Source of the DNA: Ancrocorticia populi
GTDB lineage: Bacteria > Actinomycetota > Actinomycetes > Actinomycetales > Actinomycetaceae
Length of the DNA: 64,000 nt
Direction: 5' to 3'
NCBI RefSeq assembly: GCF_003123745.1
Contig: NZ_QETB01000004.1
Span: forward strand, 62,001-126,000
The position numbers and the translations under genes are program-made. Shown here piece after piece: positions 24,562 to 33,247 of this stretch. Position 1 is the stretch's first letter, and each line of letters begins with the position of its first letter. The notes beneath the pieces are model-generated. The model saw only the letters and a program-made list of their open reading frames with translations, did not search any database and was not told the origin of the DNA.

Positions 24562-26190
24562 GTGTCAGCAAAACAATTGAACTGCGATGTCGTCATTATC
24601 GGCGGAGGGGCTACCGGTGTTGGTGTCCTTCGAGATGCGGCCATGCGCGGATTGAAAGCCATCTTGGTCGAGCGCGTCGATCTTGCCCAAGGAACCACAG
24701 GCCGGTATCACGGCCTCCTACACTCGGGCGGGCGCTACGTTGTGTCCGATCCCGAATCGGCAACTGAGTGTGCCGAAGAAAACGCAATTCTCAAGCGGAT
24801 TCATCCCGATGCCGTGGAAGCCACCGGTGGTTTGTTTGTTTCGGTTGCGGGGGACGACGACGAATTCCCCGACCGGTTCATCAAAGGCGCCGAGGCAACG
24901 GGCGTGCCCGCAGCTGAAATCACAATCGCCGAGGCCCGCAAACGCGAGCCTCGCCTAACCCCCAAGCTCGCGAGGGCCTTCGAAGTCCAAGACGGAACCG
25001 TTGACGGCTGGCGCATGGTCTGGGGCGCCGTGGAATCCGCTCGGGAGTACGGGGCCGAATGCCTGACTTACCATCGCGTCACCGATATTGACGTCAAGGA
25101 CGGCGCCGTTCGCGGCGTTATGTGCCACGCCGATAAGACTGGCGAGGATGTGTACATCGAGTGCCGTGCAGTAGTGAACGCGGCTGGCCCGTGGGGCGGC
25201 CACATCGCTGCTATGGCTGGAGAGCACGACGTTCAGGTTGTTCCCGGACGCGGCATCATGGTGGCGATGAACCACCGGCTGGTCAACTCTGTGGTGAACC
25301 GCTGCGTGTACCCTGCCGACGGTGACATCATCGTTCCCGTTCACACCGTGTCCATCATTGGAACAACGGATCATCGCGATGATGATCCCGATCATCTGGT
25401 GATCGAACGCGACGAAGTCCAGCAGATGTTGGATGCCGGCGAGGATCTGATTCCCGGCTTCCGCGAGTCCCGCGCACTGCACGTGTGGGTGGGAGCCCGC
25501 CCGCTGCTTCAGGATAAGCGAGTGGCTGCAGACGATACCCGGCACATGTCTCGTAACATGAGCGTGGTCAGGCACGACGTTCAGGGCCTGATTACCGTTG
25601 CTGGCGGCAAGCTCACAACCTATCGCCTCATGGCGGCGCGCGTTGTGGATGCTGTGTGTGAGGAACTGGGCGAAAACCGCCCGTGCCGCACCGCAGAAGA
25701 GCCCGTTGCATCCGGGAGCAACTACAAGGTGACCCATCGCCTTGCAGAAGTCGAGGCTGCCAAGAAGGCTGATCACGGAGCGCCAGATCGCGATCCGGTG
25801 ATCTGCGAGTGCGAGTTCGTCACCAAGAAGATGATTACCGATCTGCTCGATGAGCAGCCGGACGCCACCTTTGATGATCTCCGCCGCCAGCTGCGTATCG
25901 GCATGGGGCCGTGTCAGGGTGGCTTCTGCGCCTCCCGTACGGCCGGCATTGCTCACGAACACGGATGCTGGACTGCGGCTCAGACGAACGAACTGCTGCG
26001 TTTGTTTATGAAAAACCGCTGGGGCGGCATCTACCCGATTCTCTACGGAGCTCAGGCTCGTGAAGCTTCACTTGATGATTGGATCTACCGAAGCACGCTC
26101 GATCTTGACGGGCTGCCTGTTACCGAGCTTCCCGCTGGTGCCGAACTTCCATCGGCAACCCGCTATCCCGCAAAGGAGGCAGCCAAGTGA
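24562..26190 (+). CDS. glpA: Anaerobic glycerol-3-phosphate dehydrogenase subunit A
   Basis: A 542-residue FAD enzyme: the dinucleotide fold VVIIGGGATGVGVLRDAAMRG, the glycerol-phosphate region (QGTTGRYHGLLHSGGRYV), then PLLQDKR in the substrate domain. Unlike aerobic GlpD, it has a C-terminal BFD-type [2Fe-2S] region with CECE (about 405) and MGPCQGGFC. It oxidises glycerol-3-phosphate to dihydroxyacetone phosphate in the GlpABC complex at the membrane. The GTG start gives MSAKQLNCD. It overlaps glpB by four bases, so the operon is tightly coupled. Confidence 0.95.
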   Translation: MSAKQLNCDVVIIGGGATGVGVLRDAAMRGLKAILVERVDLAQGTTGRYHGLLHSGGRYVVSDPESATECAEENAILKRIHPDAVEATGGLFVSVAGDDDEFPDRFIKGAEATGVPAAEITIAEARKREPRLTPKLARAFEVQDGTVDGWRMVWGAVESAREYGAECLTYHRVTDIDVKDGAVRGVMCHADKTGEDVYIECRAVVNAAGPWGGHIAAMAGEHDVQVVPGRGIMVAMNHRLVNSVVNRCVYPADGDIIVPVHTVSIIGTTDHRDDDPDHLVIERDEVQQMLDAGEDLIPGFRESRALHVWVGARPLLQDKRVAADDTRHMSRNMSVVRHDVQGLITVAGGKLTTYRLMAARVVDAVCEELGENRPCRTAEEPVASGSNYKVTHRLAEVEAAKKADHGAPDRDPVICECEFVTKKMITDLLDEQPDATFDDLRRQLRIGMGPCQGGFCASRTAGIAHEHGCWTAAQTNELLRLFMKNRWGGIYPILYGAQAREASLDDWIYRSTLDLDGLPVTELPAGAELPSATRYPAKEAAK

Positions 26191-27371
26191 GAACCGTAGT
26201 TATCGGCTCCGGCATCGCCGGATTGACCGCCGCAATTATGCTCAAGGAAGCGGGCCAAGACGTCACGATCATCACCAAGGGATTTGGTGGTCTGCAGCTT
26301 GGACAGGGCACGATCGATATTTTCGATGCTCCCATGCCTCTCAAAGCGTTCGATGCCCTGCCAGCCGAGCATCCGTATCACAAGATCAGCGCCGATTCGC
26401 TGCGTGAGGGCCTAGCGGCCTTCAACAAGGTTGTTCCTTTAGAGGGCAACCTTGAAGAATCCACAATGATTACCACGGCGCTTGGCGCACTACGCCGCAC
26501 GGGGCTTTATCCGCCTTCGTTTGCGGCCGGTGCGATGGATAAGAGTGCGAAGTATCTCTTGGTAGGATTCTCGGGCCTCAAGGACTTCTACCCGAAGCTC
26601 GCCGCAGAGAACCTTACTGATCAGGGTTACGAAGCGCGCGCCGAGGTTCTTAACCTCTCCGCCGCCGGGGATACTGCTCTTGCCTACTCGCGTTCGCTCG
26701 CTGAGCCAGGCGCCGCTGAAGAACTCGGCGCTCGGTTGGGCAAGTTGGCGCGCGAAGGTGAGCGCGTTGGAATTCCCGCGGTTGTGCGCGAGGACGTATG
26801 GGCACGCATTCAAGGTGCTTGCTCTGCTCCAGTGTTCCAGATTCCGCTTCCGCCGCCTTCCATTCCCGGTCTGGAGATGAACGAGCGGCTTCGTCAGGAT
26901 ACGGAAGATCGGCGAATTCGGCTGTGGCTGAATGCTGAAGCACTCGGTGTTGATGCTGCTGATGGTGTTGTAACCGGCATCCAAGTAAAGGTTGCCGGAG
27001 CCGTCAAGCACGTGAAGGCCGATGCCGTGGTGTATGCAGCCGGCGGTTTAGATTCTGGCGCATTCGTCCTCGATTCTTACGGCACGCTCTCCGATACCGT
27101 CTTTGATCTGCCGATTTTCCCTTCCACTAAGTACGAGGACTTGGTGACTGGCGATTACTGGGGAGCTCCCCAGCCGCTATTTGCCGCGGGACTCAAGGTG
27201 GATAGCGATATGCGCCCGGTGGGTCAAGATGACAGGCCCGTGTACTCGAACCTGTATGCCGCTGGCGGAGTAATCGGTGGGGCTCATCGCCACGAAGAGA
27301 AATCTGGCGAGGGCATCGCACTCGGAAGTGCCGCTCAGGCAGTTGCCGCAATTCTCAGGAGGAAAGCATGA
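26187..27371 (+). CDS. glpB: Anaerobic glycerol-3-phosphate dehydrogenase subunit B
   Basis: A 394-residue flavoprotein whose N-terminus (RTVVIGSGIAGLTAAIMLKE) is an FAD/NAD-binding fold and whose length matches GlpB. The GTG start lies in GTGAG at the end of glpA. A second FAD-binding block, DAVVYAAGGLDSGAF, appears around residue 285, and GGAHRHEEKSGEGIALGSA closes the flavin site near the C-terminus. GlpB passes electrons from GlpA toward GlpC and menaquinone. The stop overlaps the ATG of glpC. Nothing looks degenerate. Confidence 0.93.
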   Translation: MRTVVIGSGIAGLTAAIMLKEAGQDVTIITKGFGGLQLGQGTIDIFDAPMPLKAFDALPAEHPYHKISADSLREGLAAFNKVVPLEGNLEESTMITTALGALRRTGLYPPSFAAGAMDKSAKYLLVGFSGLKDFYPKLAAENLTDQGYEARAEVLNLSAAGDTALAYSRSLAEPGAAEELGARLGKLAREGERVGIPAVVREDVWARIQGACSAPVFQIPLPPPSIPGLEMNERLRQDTEDRRIRLWLNAEALGVDAADGVVTGIQVKVAGAVKHVKADAVVYAAGGLDSGAFVLDSYGTLSDTVFDLPIFPSTKYEDLVTGDYWGAPQPLFAAGLKVDSDMRPVGQDDRPVYSNLYAAGGVIGGAHRHEEKSGEGIALGSAAQAVAAILRRKA

Positions 27372-28639
27372 CCGCTTTAGAGCATGCACAGGGCTCACTA
27401 GCACGCGCGAGCCTCGATAGCTGCGTCAAGTGCACTATATGTGAAACGCAGTGCCCAGTGGCACGAGTAACGCCACTGTTCCCCGGACCGAAGTACGTGG
27501 GGCCGCAGGCCGAGCGTCTGCGTGATGGTGAAAGTGTTGATTACACTCTGGACTATTGCTCAGGATGCGCTATCTGCACCACGGTATGCCCTCAGGGAGT
27601 GAAGATCGCCGAAATCAACGGTCAGGCAAGGGCCGTGATGAAGGCACAAAACGGGGTGCCGCTTCGCGATCGGCTCATTACCCAGACGTCGATGGAAGGC
27701 ATGCTGCTCACACCGGTGGCGCCCGTTGCTAACTGGGCGCTTGGTGTCAAGCCCGTTCGAAAGATCGTCCAGGCCGTGATTGGCGTTCACGCCGATGCCC
27801 CGATGCCTAAGGCTACGACGCAGAGCTTCATGTCTTGGTTCAAGAAGCGCGGCGGTTCAAAGCCGAATCCAAACGTTCCATCCCGCGGGCCACTCGTGTT
27901 CTTCCACGGCTGTGCTGGCGGATACTTCGAGGTGGCCACATCAAAGGCAACTGTTGAGGTGCTGGAGTATTTGGGCTACGAAGTGATCGTCCCCAAGCAG
28001 GGGTGCTGCGGCCTAGCCCAGCAGTCCAACGGCTTGTTTGACGGAGCTTCGAAACTTGTTCGCAAACTGGCTAACCAGCTACGCGAGGCGGATCGCGACC
28101 TGACGATCATCTCCTCTTCCGGATCGTGCGCGGGAATGCTCCGCCACGAAGCCCACGAGATTATGGGCCTCGAAGATCCGGAGATCAAGGACGTGGGTGC
28201 CCGTATGGTCGAGACCTCGGAGTTCCTTGCCGAACTTATCCAAAACGGCGAGTTCCCCGTTGAGGAGCTACGCCGGATGGATACTACGATTCCCTACCAC
28301 CAGCCGTGTCAGGTGAAATCGCAGGGTATTGGCAAGCCGGCCATCGAGGTCATGGAGTCTATCCCAGGTGTAACGGTCATCGAATCCGGGCAGCCCTGCT
28401 GTGGCATCGCCGGAACCTATGGCCTGAAGGCTGAGAAGTTCGACATCGCTCAGAAGGTAGGTAAGCCCCTGTTCGACATGATCAAGGAAACCAACCCGAA
28501 GCTGGCTACGTGTGAGACAGAGACCTGCCGCTGGCAGATCCGTAAGGGCACGAATGCTGAAGTTATTCATCCGATCGAATTGGTTCACGCCGCGCTTGGA
28601 CTTTCGACTGTTCCTGAGGGAGCTTCCGTCACCGGATAA
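27368..28639 (+). CDS. glpC: Anaerobic glycerol-3-phosphate dehydrogenase subunit C
   Basis: A 423-residue iron-sulfur protein: two ferredoxin-like [4Fe-4S] motifs (CVKCTICETQCPV and CSGCAICTTVCPQ) followed by two CCG domains (CCGLAQQSNG near residue 212 and CCGIAGTYG near residue 345). It anchors GlpAB to the membrane and reduces the quinone pool. The ATGA overlap with glpB makes this the third gene of a coupled operon that ends at a 34-bp palindromic terminator. Confidence 0.95.
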   Translation: MTALEHAQGSLARASLDSCVKCTICETQCPVARVTPLFPGPKYVGPQAERLRDGESVDYTLDYCSGCAICTTVCPQGVKIAEINGQARAVMKAQNGVPLRDRLITQTSMEGMLLTPVAPVANWALGVKPVRKIVQAVIGVHADAPMPKATTQSFMSWFKKRGGSKPNPNVPSRGPLVFFHGCAGGYFEVATSKATVEVLEYLGYEVIVPKQGCCGLAQQSNGLFDGASKLVRKLANQLREADRDLTIISSSGSCAGMLRHEAHEIMGLEDPEIKDVGARMVETSEFLAELIQNGEFPVEELRRMDTTIPYHQPCQVKSQGIGKPAIEVMESIPGVTVIESGQPCCGIAGTYGLKAEKFDIAQKVGKPLFDMIKETNPKLATCETETCRWQIRKGTNAEVIHPIELVHAALGLSTVPEGASVTG

Positions 28640-28666
28640 GCAGCGCTGAACATAATTTCAAACAAT

Positions 28667-28700
28667 CTTTGGTCCCTGCGCAATTGCGCAGGGACCAAAG
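28667..28700. terminator. Perfect 34-nt palindrome after glpC
   Basis: CTTTGGTCCCTGCGCAA followed directly by its reverse complement, with no loop bases unpaired by sequence; in RNA the central AATT opens. It is followed by TTCTATCTTGG. It lies 27 nt after the glpC stop, and glpK transcription may start downstream. Confidence 0.8.
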
Positions 28701-28724
28701 TTCTATCTTGGGCATTTTATCGGG

Positions 28725-28816
28725 TACAGTTGTGGCGAGGGACACGTCCTGCGCGTCCTTATGCACCAGCACTGCACCCGCAGTGCTCCGTTAAGACCTG
28801 TTGGAAAAACCAACAG
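28725..28816 (+). promoter_or_regulatory. glpK promoter hint and structured leader
   Basis: A -10-like TACAGT lies at 28725-28730. The leader then has two perfect hairpins: AGCACTGC/GCAGTGCT (28768-28775 with 28780-28787) and CTGTTGG/CCAACAG with an AAAAA loop (28798-28804 with 28810-28816), ending 14 nt before the GAAAGGA ribosome binding site. They may regulate translation or mRNA stability. Confidence 0.4.
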
Positions 28817-28843
28817 TTGATCGTCCTCAAGAAAGGACAGTCA

Positions 28844-30370
28844 ATGACGACTGAGAAGAAGTTCATTGTAGCCATCGATCAGGGCACCACGTCCTCCCGC
28901 ACCATTATCTTCAATCACGCTGGAGAGAATGTTGCTTCGGGCCAGCTGGAGCACGAGCAGATCTTCCCGCACGCCGGGTGGGTTGAGCACAGTCCTGCGG
29001 AGATCTGGGATAACGTACGCCAGACCGTTGGTATCGCTCTGGCAGACGCTCAGATCAACCGCCACGAGGTGGCAGCAGTTGGCATCACCAACCAGCGCGA
29101 AACAACCATCATCTGGGATAAGAACACGGGCGAAGCCGTATACAACGCGATCGTGTGGCAGGATACCCGCTCACAGGATCTCGTGGATCGTCTCGCTGCC
29201 GATGGTGGCCCCGATCGCTTCCGTCCCATCGTTGGTGAGACCCTCTCTACCTACGCCTCCATCACCAAGATCATGTGGATTCTCGAGAACGTCGAAGGCG
29301 TTCGCGAGCGCGCTGAAGCGGGCGATCTGCTGTTCGGTAATCCTGATACATGGCTGCTATGGAACATGACCGGTGGCGTCAAGGGCGGCGTTCACGTGAC
29401 CGACGTGACCAACGCTTCGCGTACCATGCTGATGGATCTGAAGACCCTCGAGTGGCGCGAAGATATCTGCGAGATTGCAGGTATCCCGATGTCCATGCTT
29501 CCTGAGATTAAGTCCTCGTCCGAGGTTTACGGATACGGGCGCAAGGAAGGCCTCCTGATCGATACCCCGATCGCAGGCATCCTTGGCGATCAGCAGGCCG
29601 CAACCTTCGGCCAGGCCTGCTTCCAGCCCGGCATGGCCAAGAACACCTATGGAACCGGCTGCTTCATGCTTATGAACACCGGCACCGAGCCGCAGATGTC
29701 TGAGAACGGTCTTATCACCACTGTGTGCTACAGGATCGGCGATCAGGCACCTGTCTACGCCCTTGAGGGTTCCATCGCCGTGACCGGCTCTCTGATCCAG
29801 TGGCTGCGTGACAATCTGGAGATCGTCCCAACCTCCCCTGATGTTGAGGCACTCGCAGCAAGCGTTGATAGCAACGGTGGCGTTTACTTCGTGCCCGCAT
29901 TCTCCGGTCTGTTCGCGCCGCATTGGCGTGGAGACGCCCGCGGAGCCATCGTTGGTATGACCCGTTACAACACCAAGGCACACATTGCCCGCGCTGCGCT
30001 GGAGGCTACAGCCTTCCAGACCCGCGAGGTACTCGATGCCATGGAGGCTGATTCCGGCGTGAAGCTCGAAGAGCTCCGTGTTGACGGCGGCATGACGGCA
30101 AACAACCTGCTCATGCAGTTCCAGGCCGACGTTCTGGATACCCGCGTGGTGCTGCCCGAGGTTGCGGAAACAACCGCACTCGGCGCTGCGTACGCCGCTG
30201 GTATCGCCGTTGGCTTCTGGGAGGGCGAGCAGGACGTTATCGATAACTGGAACGAGGCCAAGCGCTGGACCCCGGAGATGGATGCCGCCGAGCGCGAGCG
30301 CCTAGTCCGCCAGTGGAAGAAGGCAGTCACCAAGACCCTCGACTGGGTTGATGAGGACACCGCCATCTAG
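28844..30370 (+). CDS. glpK: Glycerol kinase
   Basis: A 508-residue FGGY-family kinase that makes sn-glycerol-3-phosphate from glycerol and ATP, supplying GlpABC. The start is ATG 28844, preceded by GAAAGGA, giving MTTEKKFIVAIDQGTTSSRT. Family blocks are intact: GITNQRETTIIWDKNTG, GILGDQQAATFGQ, KNTYGTGCFML, the FGGY-type VDGGMTANNLLMQFQAD and LGAAYAAG. A region near residue 235 matches the usual FGGY proteins. Together with glpABC it forms a complete glycerol dissimilation set, although no glpF-type facilitator lies in the window. Confidence 0.97.
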   Translation: MTTEKKFIVAIDQGTTSSRTIIFNHAGENVASGQLEHEQIFPHAGWVEHSPAEIWDNVRQTVGIALADAQINRHEVAAVGITNQRETTIIWDKNTGEAVYNAIVWQDTRSQDLVDRLAADGGPDRFRPIVGETLSTYASITKIMWILENVEGVRERAEAGDLLFGNPDTWLLWNMTGGVKGGVHVTDVTNASRTMLMDLKTLEWREDICEIAGIPMSMLPEIKSSSEVYGYGRKEGLLIDTPIAGILGDQQAATFGQACFQPGMAKNTYGTGCFMLMNTGTEPQMSENGLITTVCYRIGDQAPVYALEGSIAVTGSLIQWLRDNLEIVPTSPDVEALAASVDSNGGVYFVPAFSGLFAPHWRGDARGAIVGMTRYNTKAHIARAALEATAFQTREVLDAMEADSGVKLEELRVDGGMTANNLLMQFQADVLDTRVVLPEVAETTALGAAYAAGIAVGFWEGEQDVIDNWNEAKRWTPEMDAAERERLVRQWKKAVTKTLDWVDEDTAI

Positions 30371-30435
30371 GCAATAGCACTAGGTGTCAGACGCACAACT
30401 AGCCAGTGGCACTAAGCGTCCAACCCACTAGCGCA

Positions 30436-30470
30436 GGGTGGCCCGGAGATTCTCCGGGCCACCCCTTTTT
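30436..30470 (+). terminator. Intrinsic terminator of glpK
   Basis: A 13-bp GC-rich stem (GGGTGGCCCGGAG / CTCCGGGCCACCC) with loop ATT is followed by CTTTTT. This is a textbook factor-independent terminator. Confidence 0.93.
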
Positions 30471-30634
30471 GCATGCTGTCCGTTTTCCCCATCCCCCAGA
30501 GTTGTGTCAACTCTCGGGGTCCTTACCCGGGGTTGCGTCAAGACTGCGGAAAACCTGCCCAAACACCACAAAGAACGAATTCTCAGTCGCGATATGTCAT
30601 TCCGGAACATTTCCCTCACATATATCGAGTTAGT
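30471..30634. other. Spacer upstream of the lactate operon, with a small hairpin
   Basis: There is no credible gene. AGAGTTG, 3 nt, CAACTCT (30498-30514), flanked by CCCC (30493-30496) and GGGG (30516-30519), forms a tight hairpin or an operator palindrome. The rest is increasingly AT-rich toward the promoter at 30635. Confidence 0.4.
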
Positions 30635-30663
30635 TTGAGGACGATTTTTACCAGTTGTAACAT
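30635..30663 (+). promoter_or_regulatory. Candidate promoter of the lactate operon
   Basis: TTGAGG and TAACAT are spaced by 17 nt, in an AT-rich stretch. It would place the transcript start near 30670 and give a leader of about 110 nt before the GTG at 30780. Confidence 0.45.
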
Positions 30664-30680
30664 CGTAAATAGCTGCTTAT

Positions 30681-30744
30681 GTTTCTCCCGATTGCGTAGG
30701 AGAAACCTACCGAGCTTCAAGGCCTTGGACCTTGAAGCTTTTTT
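30681..30744 (+). terminator. Candidate transcription attenuator in the lactate operon leader
   Basis: Two consecutive hairpins: GTTTCTCC/GGAGAAAC (30681-30688 with 30699-30706) and AGCTTCAAGG/CCTTGAAGCT (30713-30722 with 30730-30739), the latter running into six T. The second is a canonical terminator located 36 nt upstream of the permease start, inside the leader. Unless it ends an unseen small RNA, it should work as an attenuator. Confidence 0.6.
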
Positions 30745-30779
30745 GCGCAGGAAAACCGATCTCCAAAGGAGGAGACTCC

Positions 30780-32447
30780 GTGGTTCCGTTTGTGACCGCC
30801 GGGTACGTTCCATCAACCACAGCCGTGGCGTCTAGTCTTCCGCTCACCGCTTTGCTCGGGCTGCTGCCGCTGGTTCTGTTTTTTGTACTTCTTGGGGTGT
30901 TCAAGGTCCCTACACACTGGTGCGCGGTTGCCTCTTTGGTCACCGCGCTGTTGGTTGCGGTTTTCGGCTTCAATATGCCGGCAGATCTTTCCCTTTTGTC
31001 AGCTACTCAAGGAGCCGCTTTCGGCTTTCTTCCCATCTTGTACATCGTCATCATGGCGGTGTGGATTTATAACTTGACCGAACGCAGCGGGCGTTCCGAG
31101 GATGTTCGCACGGTATTCTCCGTGATGGGCAAGGGAGATCAGCGGGTTCAGGCGCTCCTCATCGGCTTTTGCTTCTGCGGCCTTCTCGAGGGCCTAGCAG
31201 GTTTCGGTGCGCCAGTTGCCATCGCCTGCGCCATGCTCCTTGCCATCGGCATCCCACCTGTGAAAGCGGCACTGATTGCCATGGTGGGTAACGCCTTGAA
31301 CGTGGGCTTTGGCGCCATGGCGATTCCGGTGGCCACTGTGGCTCAGCTCGGCGATTCCACCCCAGAGATCGTCGCTAGCACCATGGGCCGAATCACCCCC
31401 TTCTTCTTGGTGTGGGTCCCGATCCTTCTGCTGGCCATCTACGACGGCATTCGCGGCGTTAAGCAGTGCTGGCCACCAGCGCTTGTTGCGGGCATTGGCA
31501 TGGCGGGCGGTCATTTCGTCGCATCGAATTACGTGTCCTATACGCTCACGGCAGTGTTCGCTTCCCTACTCTCCTTCATTCTCGTTGCGCTTTTCATGCA
31601 AATCTGGTCCCCCACCACACCCGAATCGCAAAAGTCCGAGGAGGCACCCGAAAAGCTCACCGTCTCCCGCACCGTCCTCGGCCTCATGCCCTACTGGCTG
31701 GTCATTGTCATCTTCGGCATCGCCAAGCTCTGGACGATCGGAGTAGATGTTCCGGCGTGGCTAGCTTCAACCGATATTCACATTGAATGGCCCGGACTCT
31801 ACGGCAACCTCTTGGATGGATCCGGAGCAGTATCAGAGAACCCCGTGTTCAATCTCCAGTGGCTCTCTTCTCCGGGGACGATGCTTCTGCTCACGGGGTT
31901 AGTGGTTTCGATTGCGTACGGAGTTTTTGATAGCGACGGCAAGTTCCCCTTCTCCTTCAGCGCAGGTATTCGGACTCTGGGCAGGACGTTCTACGATCTC
32001 AGGATCACCATCCTGACGATTGCCGTGATCATGGCACTGGCCTATGTGATGAACTTTTCGGGCCAGACCGTGGCCATCGGGACATGGTTGGCTGGCGCCG
32101 GCGCTTCCTTCGCGTTCCTCTCCCCAATTCTCGGGTGGATCGGTACCGCCGTCACCGGTTCAGCAACCTCCGCAGCCGCACTGTTCGCTAACCTGCAGGC
32201 AACCGCAGCCTCCGCAGCGCATCTGAGCCCACAGCTGTTGCTGGCCGCCAATGAGATCGGTGGCGGTATCGGAAAGATTATGAGCCCGCAGAACTTGGCG
32301 ATTGCCGCAACGGCAATCAAGGAACCCGGCTCGGAGGCAACGCTTCTTCGAAAAGCCGCCCCCTATTCCATCTCATTCGTTGTAATACTTGGTGTTATCG
32401 TGCTTCTAGCATCGCGCGGTACGCTCGGATTTGTTATCGCATCATAG
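30780..32447 (+). CDS. L-lactate permease (LctP/LldP family)
   Basis: A 555-residue membrane carrier with about 13 hydrophobic segments; it imports lactate with protons. Family blocks: FCFCGLLEGLAGFGAPVAIA, LNVGFGAMAIPVATVAQL and, near the end, GWIGTAVTGSATSAAALFAN with LLLAANEIGGGIGKIMSPQN. The start is GTG 30780 (GTGGTTCCG): AAAGGAGG ends 7 nt before it, an unusually strong site that settles the choice over an earlier in-frame ATG at 30732, which would lie in the terminator hairpin. It leads the lutABC genes. Confidence 0.93.
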   Translation: MVPFVTAGYVPSTTAVASSLPLTALLGLLPLVLFFVLLGVFKVPTHWCAVASLVTALLVAVFGFNMPADLSLLSATQGAAFGFLPILYIVIMAVWIYNLTERSGRSEDVRTVFSVMGKGDQRVQALLIGFCFCGLLEGLAGFGAPVAIACAMLLAIGIPPVKAALIAMVGNALNVGFGAMAIPVATVAQLGDSTPEIVASTMGRITPFFLVWVPILLLAIYDGIRGVKQCWPPALVAGIGMAGGHFVASNYVSYTLTAVFASLLSFILVALFMQIWSPTTPESQKSEEAPEKLTVSRTVLGLMPYWLVIVIFGIAKLWTIGVDVPAWLASTDIHIEWPGLYGNLLDGSGAVSENPVFNLQWLSSPGTMLLLTGLVVSIAYGVFDSDGKFPFSFSAGIRTLGRTFYDLRITILTIAVIMALAYVMNFSGQTVAIGTWLAGAGASFAFLSPILGWIGTAVTGSATSAAALFANLQATAASAAHLSPQLLLAANEIGGGIGKIMSPQNLAIAATAIKEPGSEATLLRKAAPYSISFVVILGVIVLLASRGTLGFVIAS

Positions 32448-32458
32448 GAAAGATAATT

Positions 32459-33247
32459 ATGAAAATCGCTTTGTTTGCCACGTGCATCGGCGACGTGATG
32501 TTCCCTCAGGCACCACAAGCCACCGTGCACCTTCTCGAGCGCCTGGGATGCGAGGTTGTTTTCCCTGAATCCCAAGCGTGCTGCGGCCAGATGCACGTTA
32601 ATACTGGGTATTATCCCGAGGCCGTGCCCATTATCCGCAATCACGTGGAGGCCTTCCGGCCCGTGCTTGATGGCGAATGGGACGCTATCGTTGCGCCGTC
32701 AGGTTCGTGCGTTGGCTCGCTCCGTCATCAGGCCGAGATGGTGGCCGAGGATCAGGGGGACATGCGGTTGGCGCGTGAGGCTGCCGCGCTGGCTAAGCGC
32801 ACCTTCGATCTGCCGGAACTGTTGGTCAACGAAATGGGTGTGACGGACGTTGGTGCCTACTTCCCCCATCGGGTCACCTACCACACCACTTGCCACTCGC
32901 TCCGGGTTGCAAGGGTGGGCGATAGTCCACTCCGGCTCCTTCAGGCCGTTGACGGTATCGATTATGTGCCGCTTCCGGATGCAGACGTGTGCTGCGGCTT
33001 TGGCGGAACATTCTCCCTCAAAAATCCCGAGACGTCAGCATCGATGCTTTCGGACAAGATGAAGAACATTCTCTCAACGGACGCCGAGGTTCTAGTTGCT
33101 GGCGATTACTCCTGCATGATGTCCATTGCTGGCGGCCTCCAGCGCATCCGTTCCGGGATTCGCGCGATGCATCTAGCTGAGGTGCTGGCCGGAACCAAGG
33201 ATCAGCCGTGGAATGCCCCGGCCACAACCACGAAGGTAGGCATCTGA
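32459..33247 (+). CDS. lutA: Lactate utilisation protein A (Fe-S oxidoreductase)
   Basis: A 262-residue protein with two CCG domains (CCGQMHVNTGYYPEA near residue 41 and CCGFGGTFSLKNPE near residue 180), which bind Fe-S clusters in LutA/LldE. With LutB and LutC it oxidises L-lactate to pyruvate. The start ATG is 12 nt after the permease stop. The stop overlaps the lutB start (TGATG). Confidence 0.94.
   Translation: MKIALFATCIGDVMFPQAPQATVHLLERLGCEVVFPESQACCGQMHVNTGYYPEAVPIIRNHVEAFRPVLDGEWDAIVAPSGSCVGSLRHQAEMVAEDQGDMRLAREAAALAKRTFDLPELLVNEMGVTDVGAYFPHRVTYHTTCHSLRVARVGDSPLRLLQAVDGIDYVPLPDADVCCGFGGTFSLKNPETSASMLSDKMKNILSTDAEVLVAGDYSCMMSIAGGLQRIRSGIRAMHLAEVLAGTKDQPWNAPATTTKVGI

Noticed and set aside
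24955-25962. A 335-codon open frame opposite glpA
   Set aside because: Same argument: glpA has FAD and [2Fe-2S] motifs, and the antisense sequence shows no recognisable protein.
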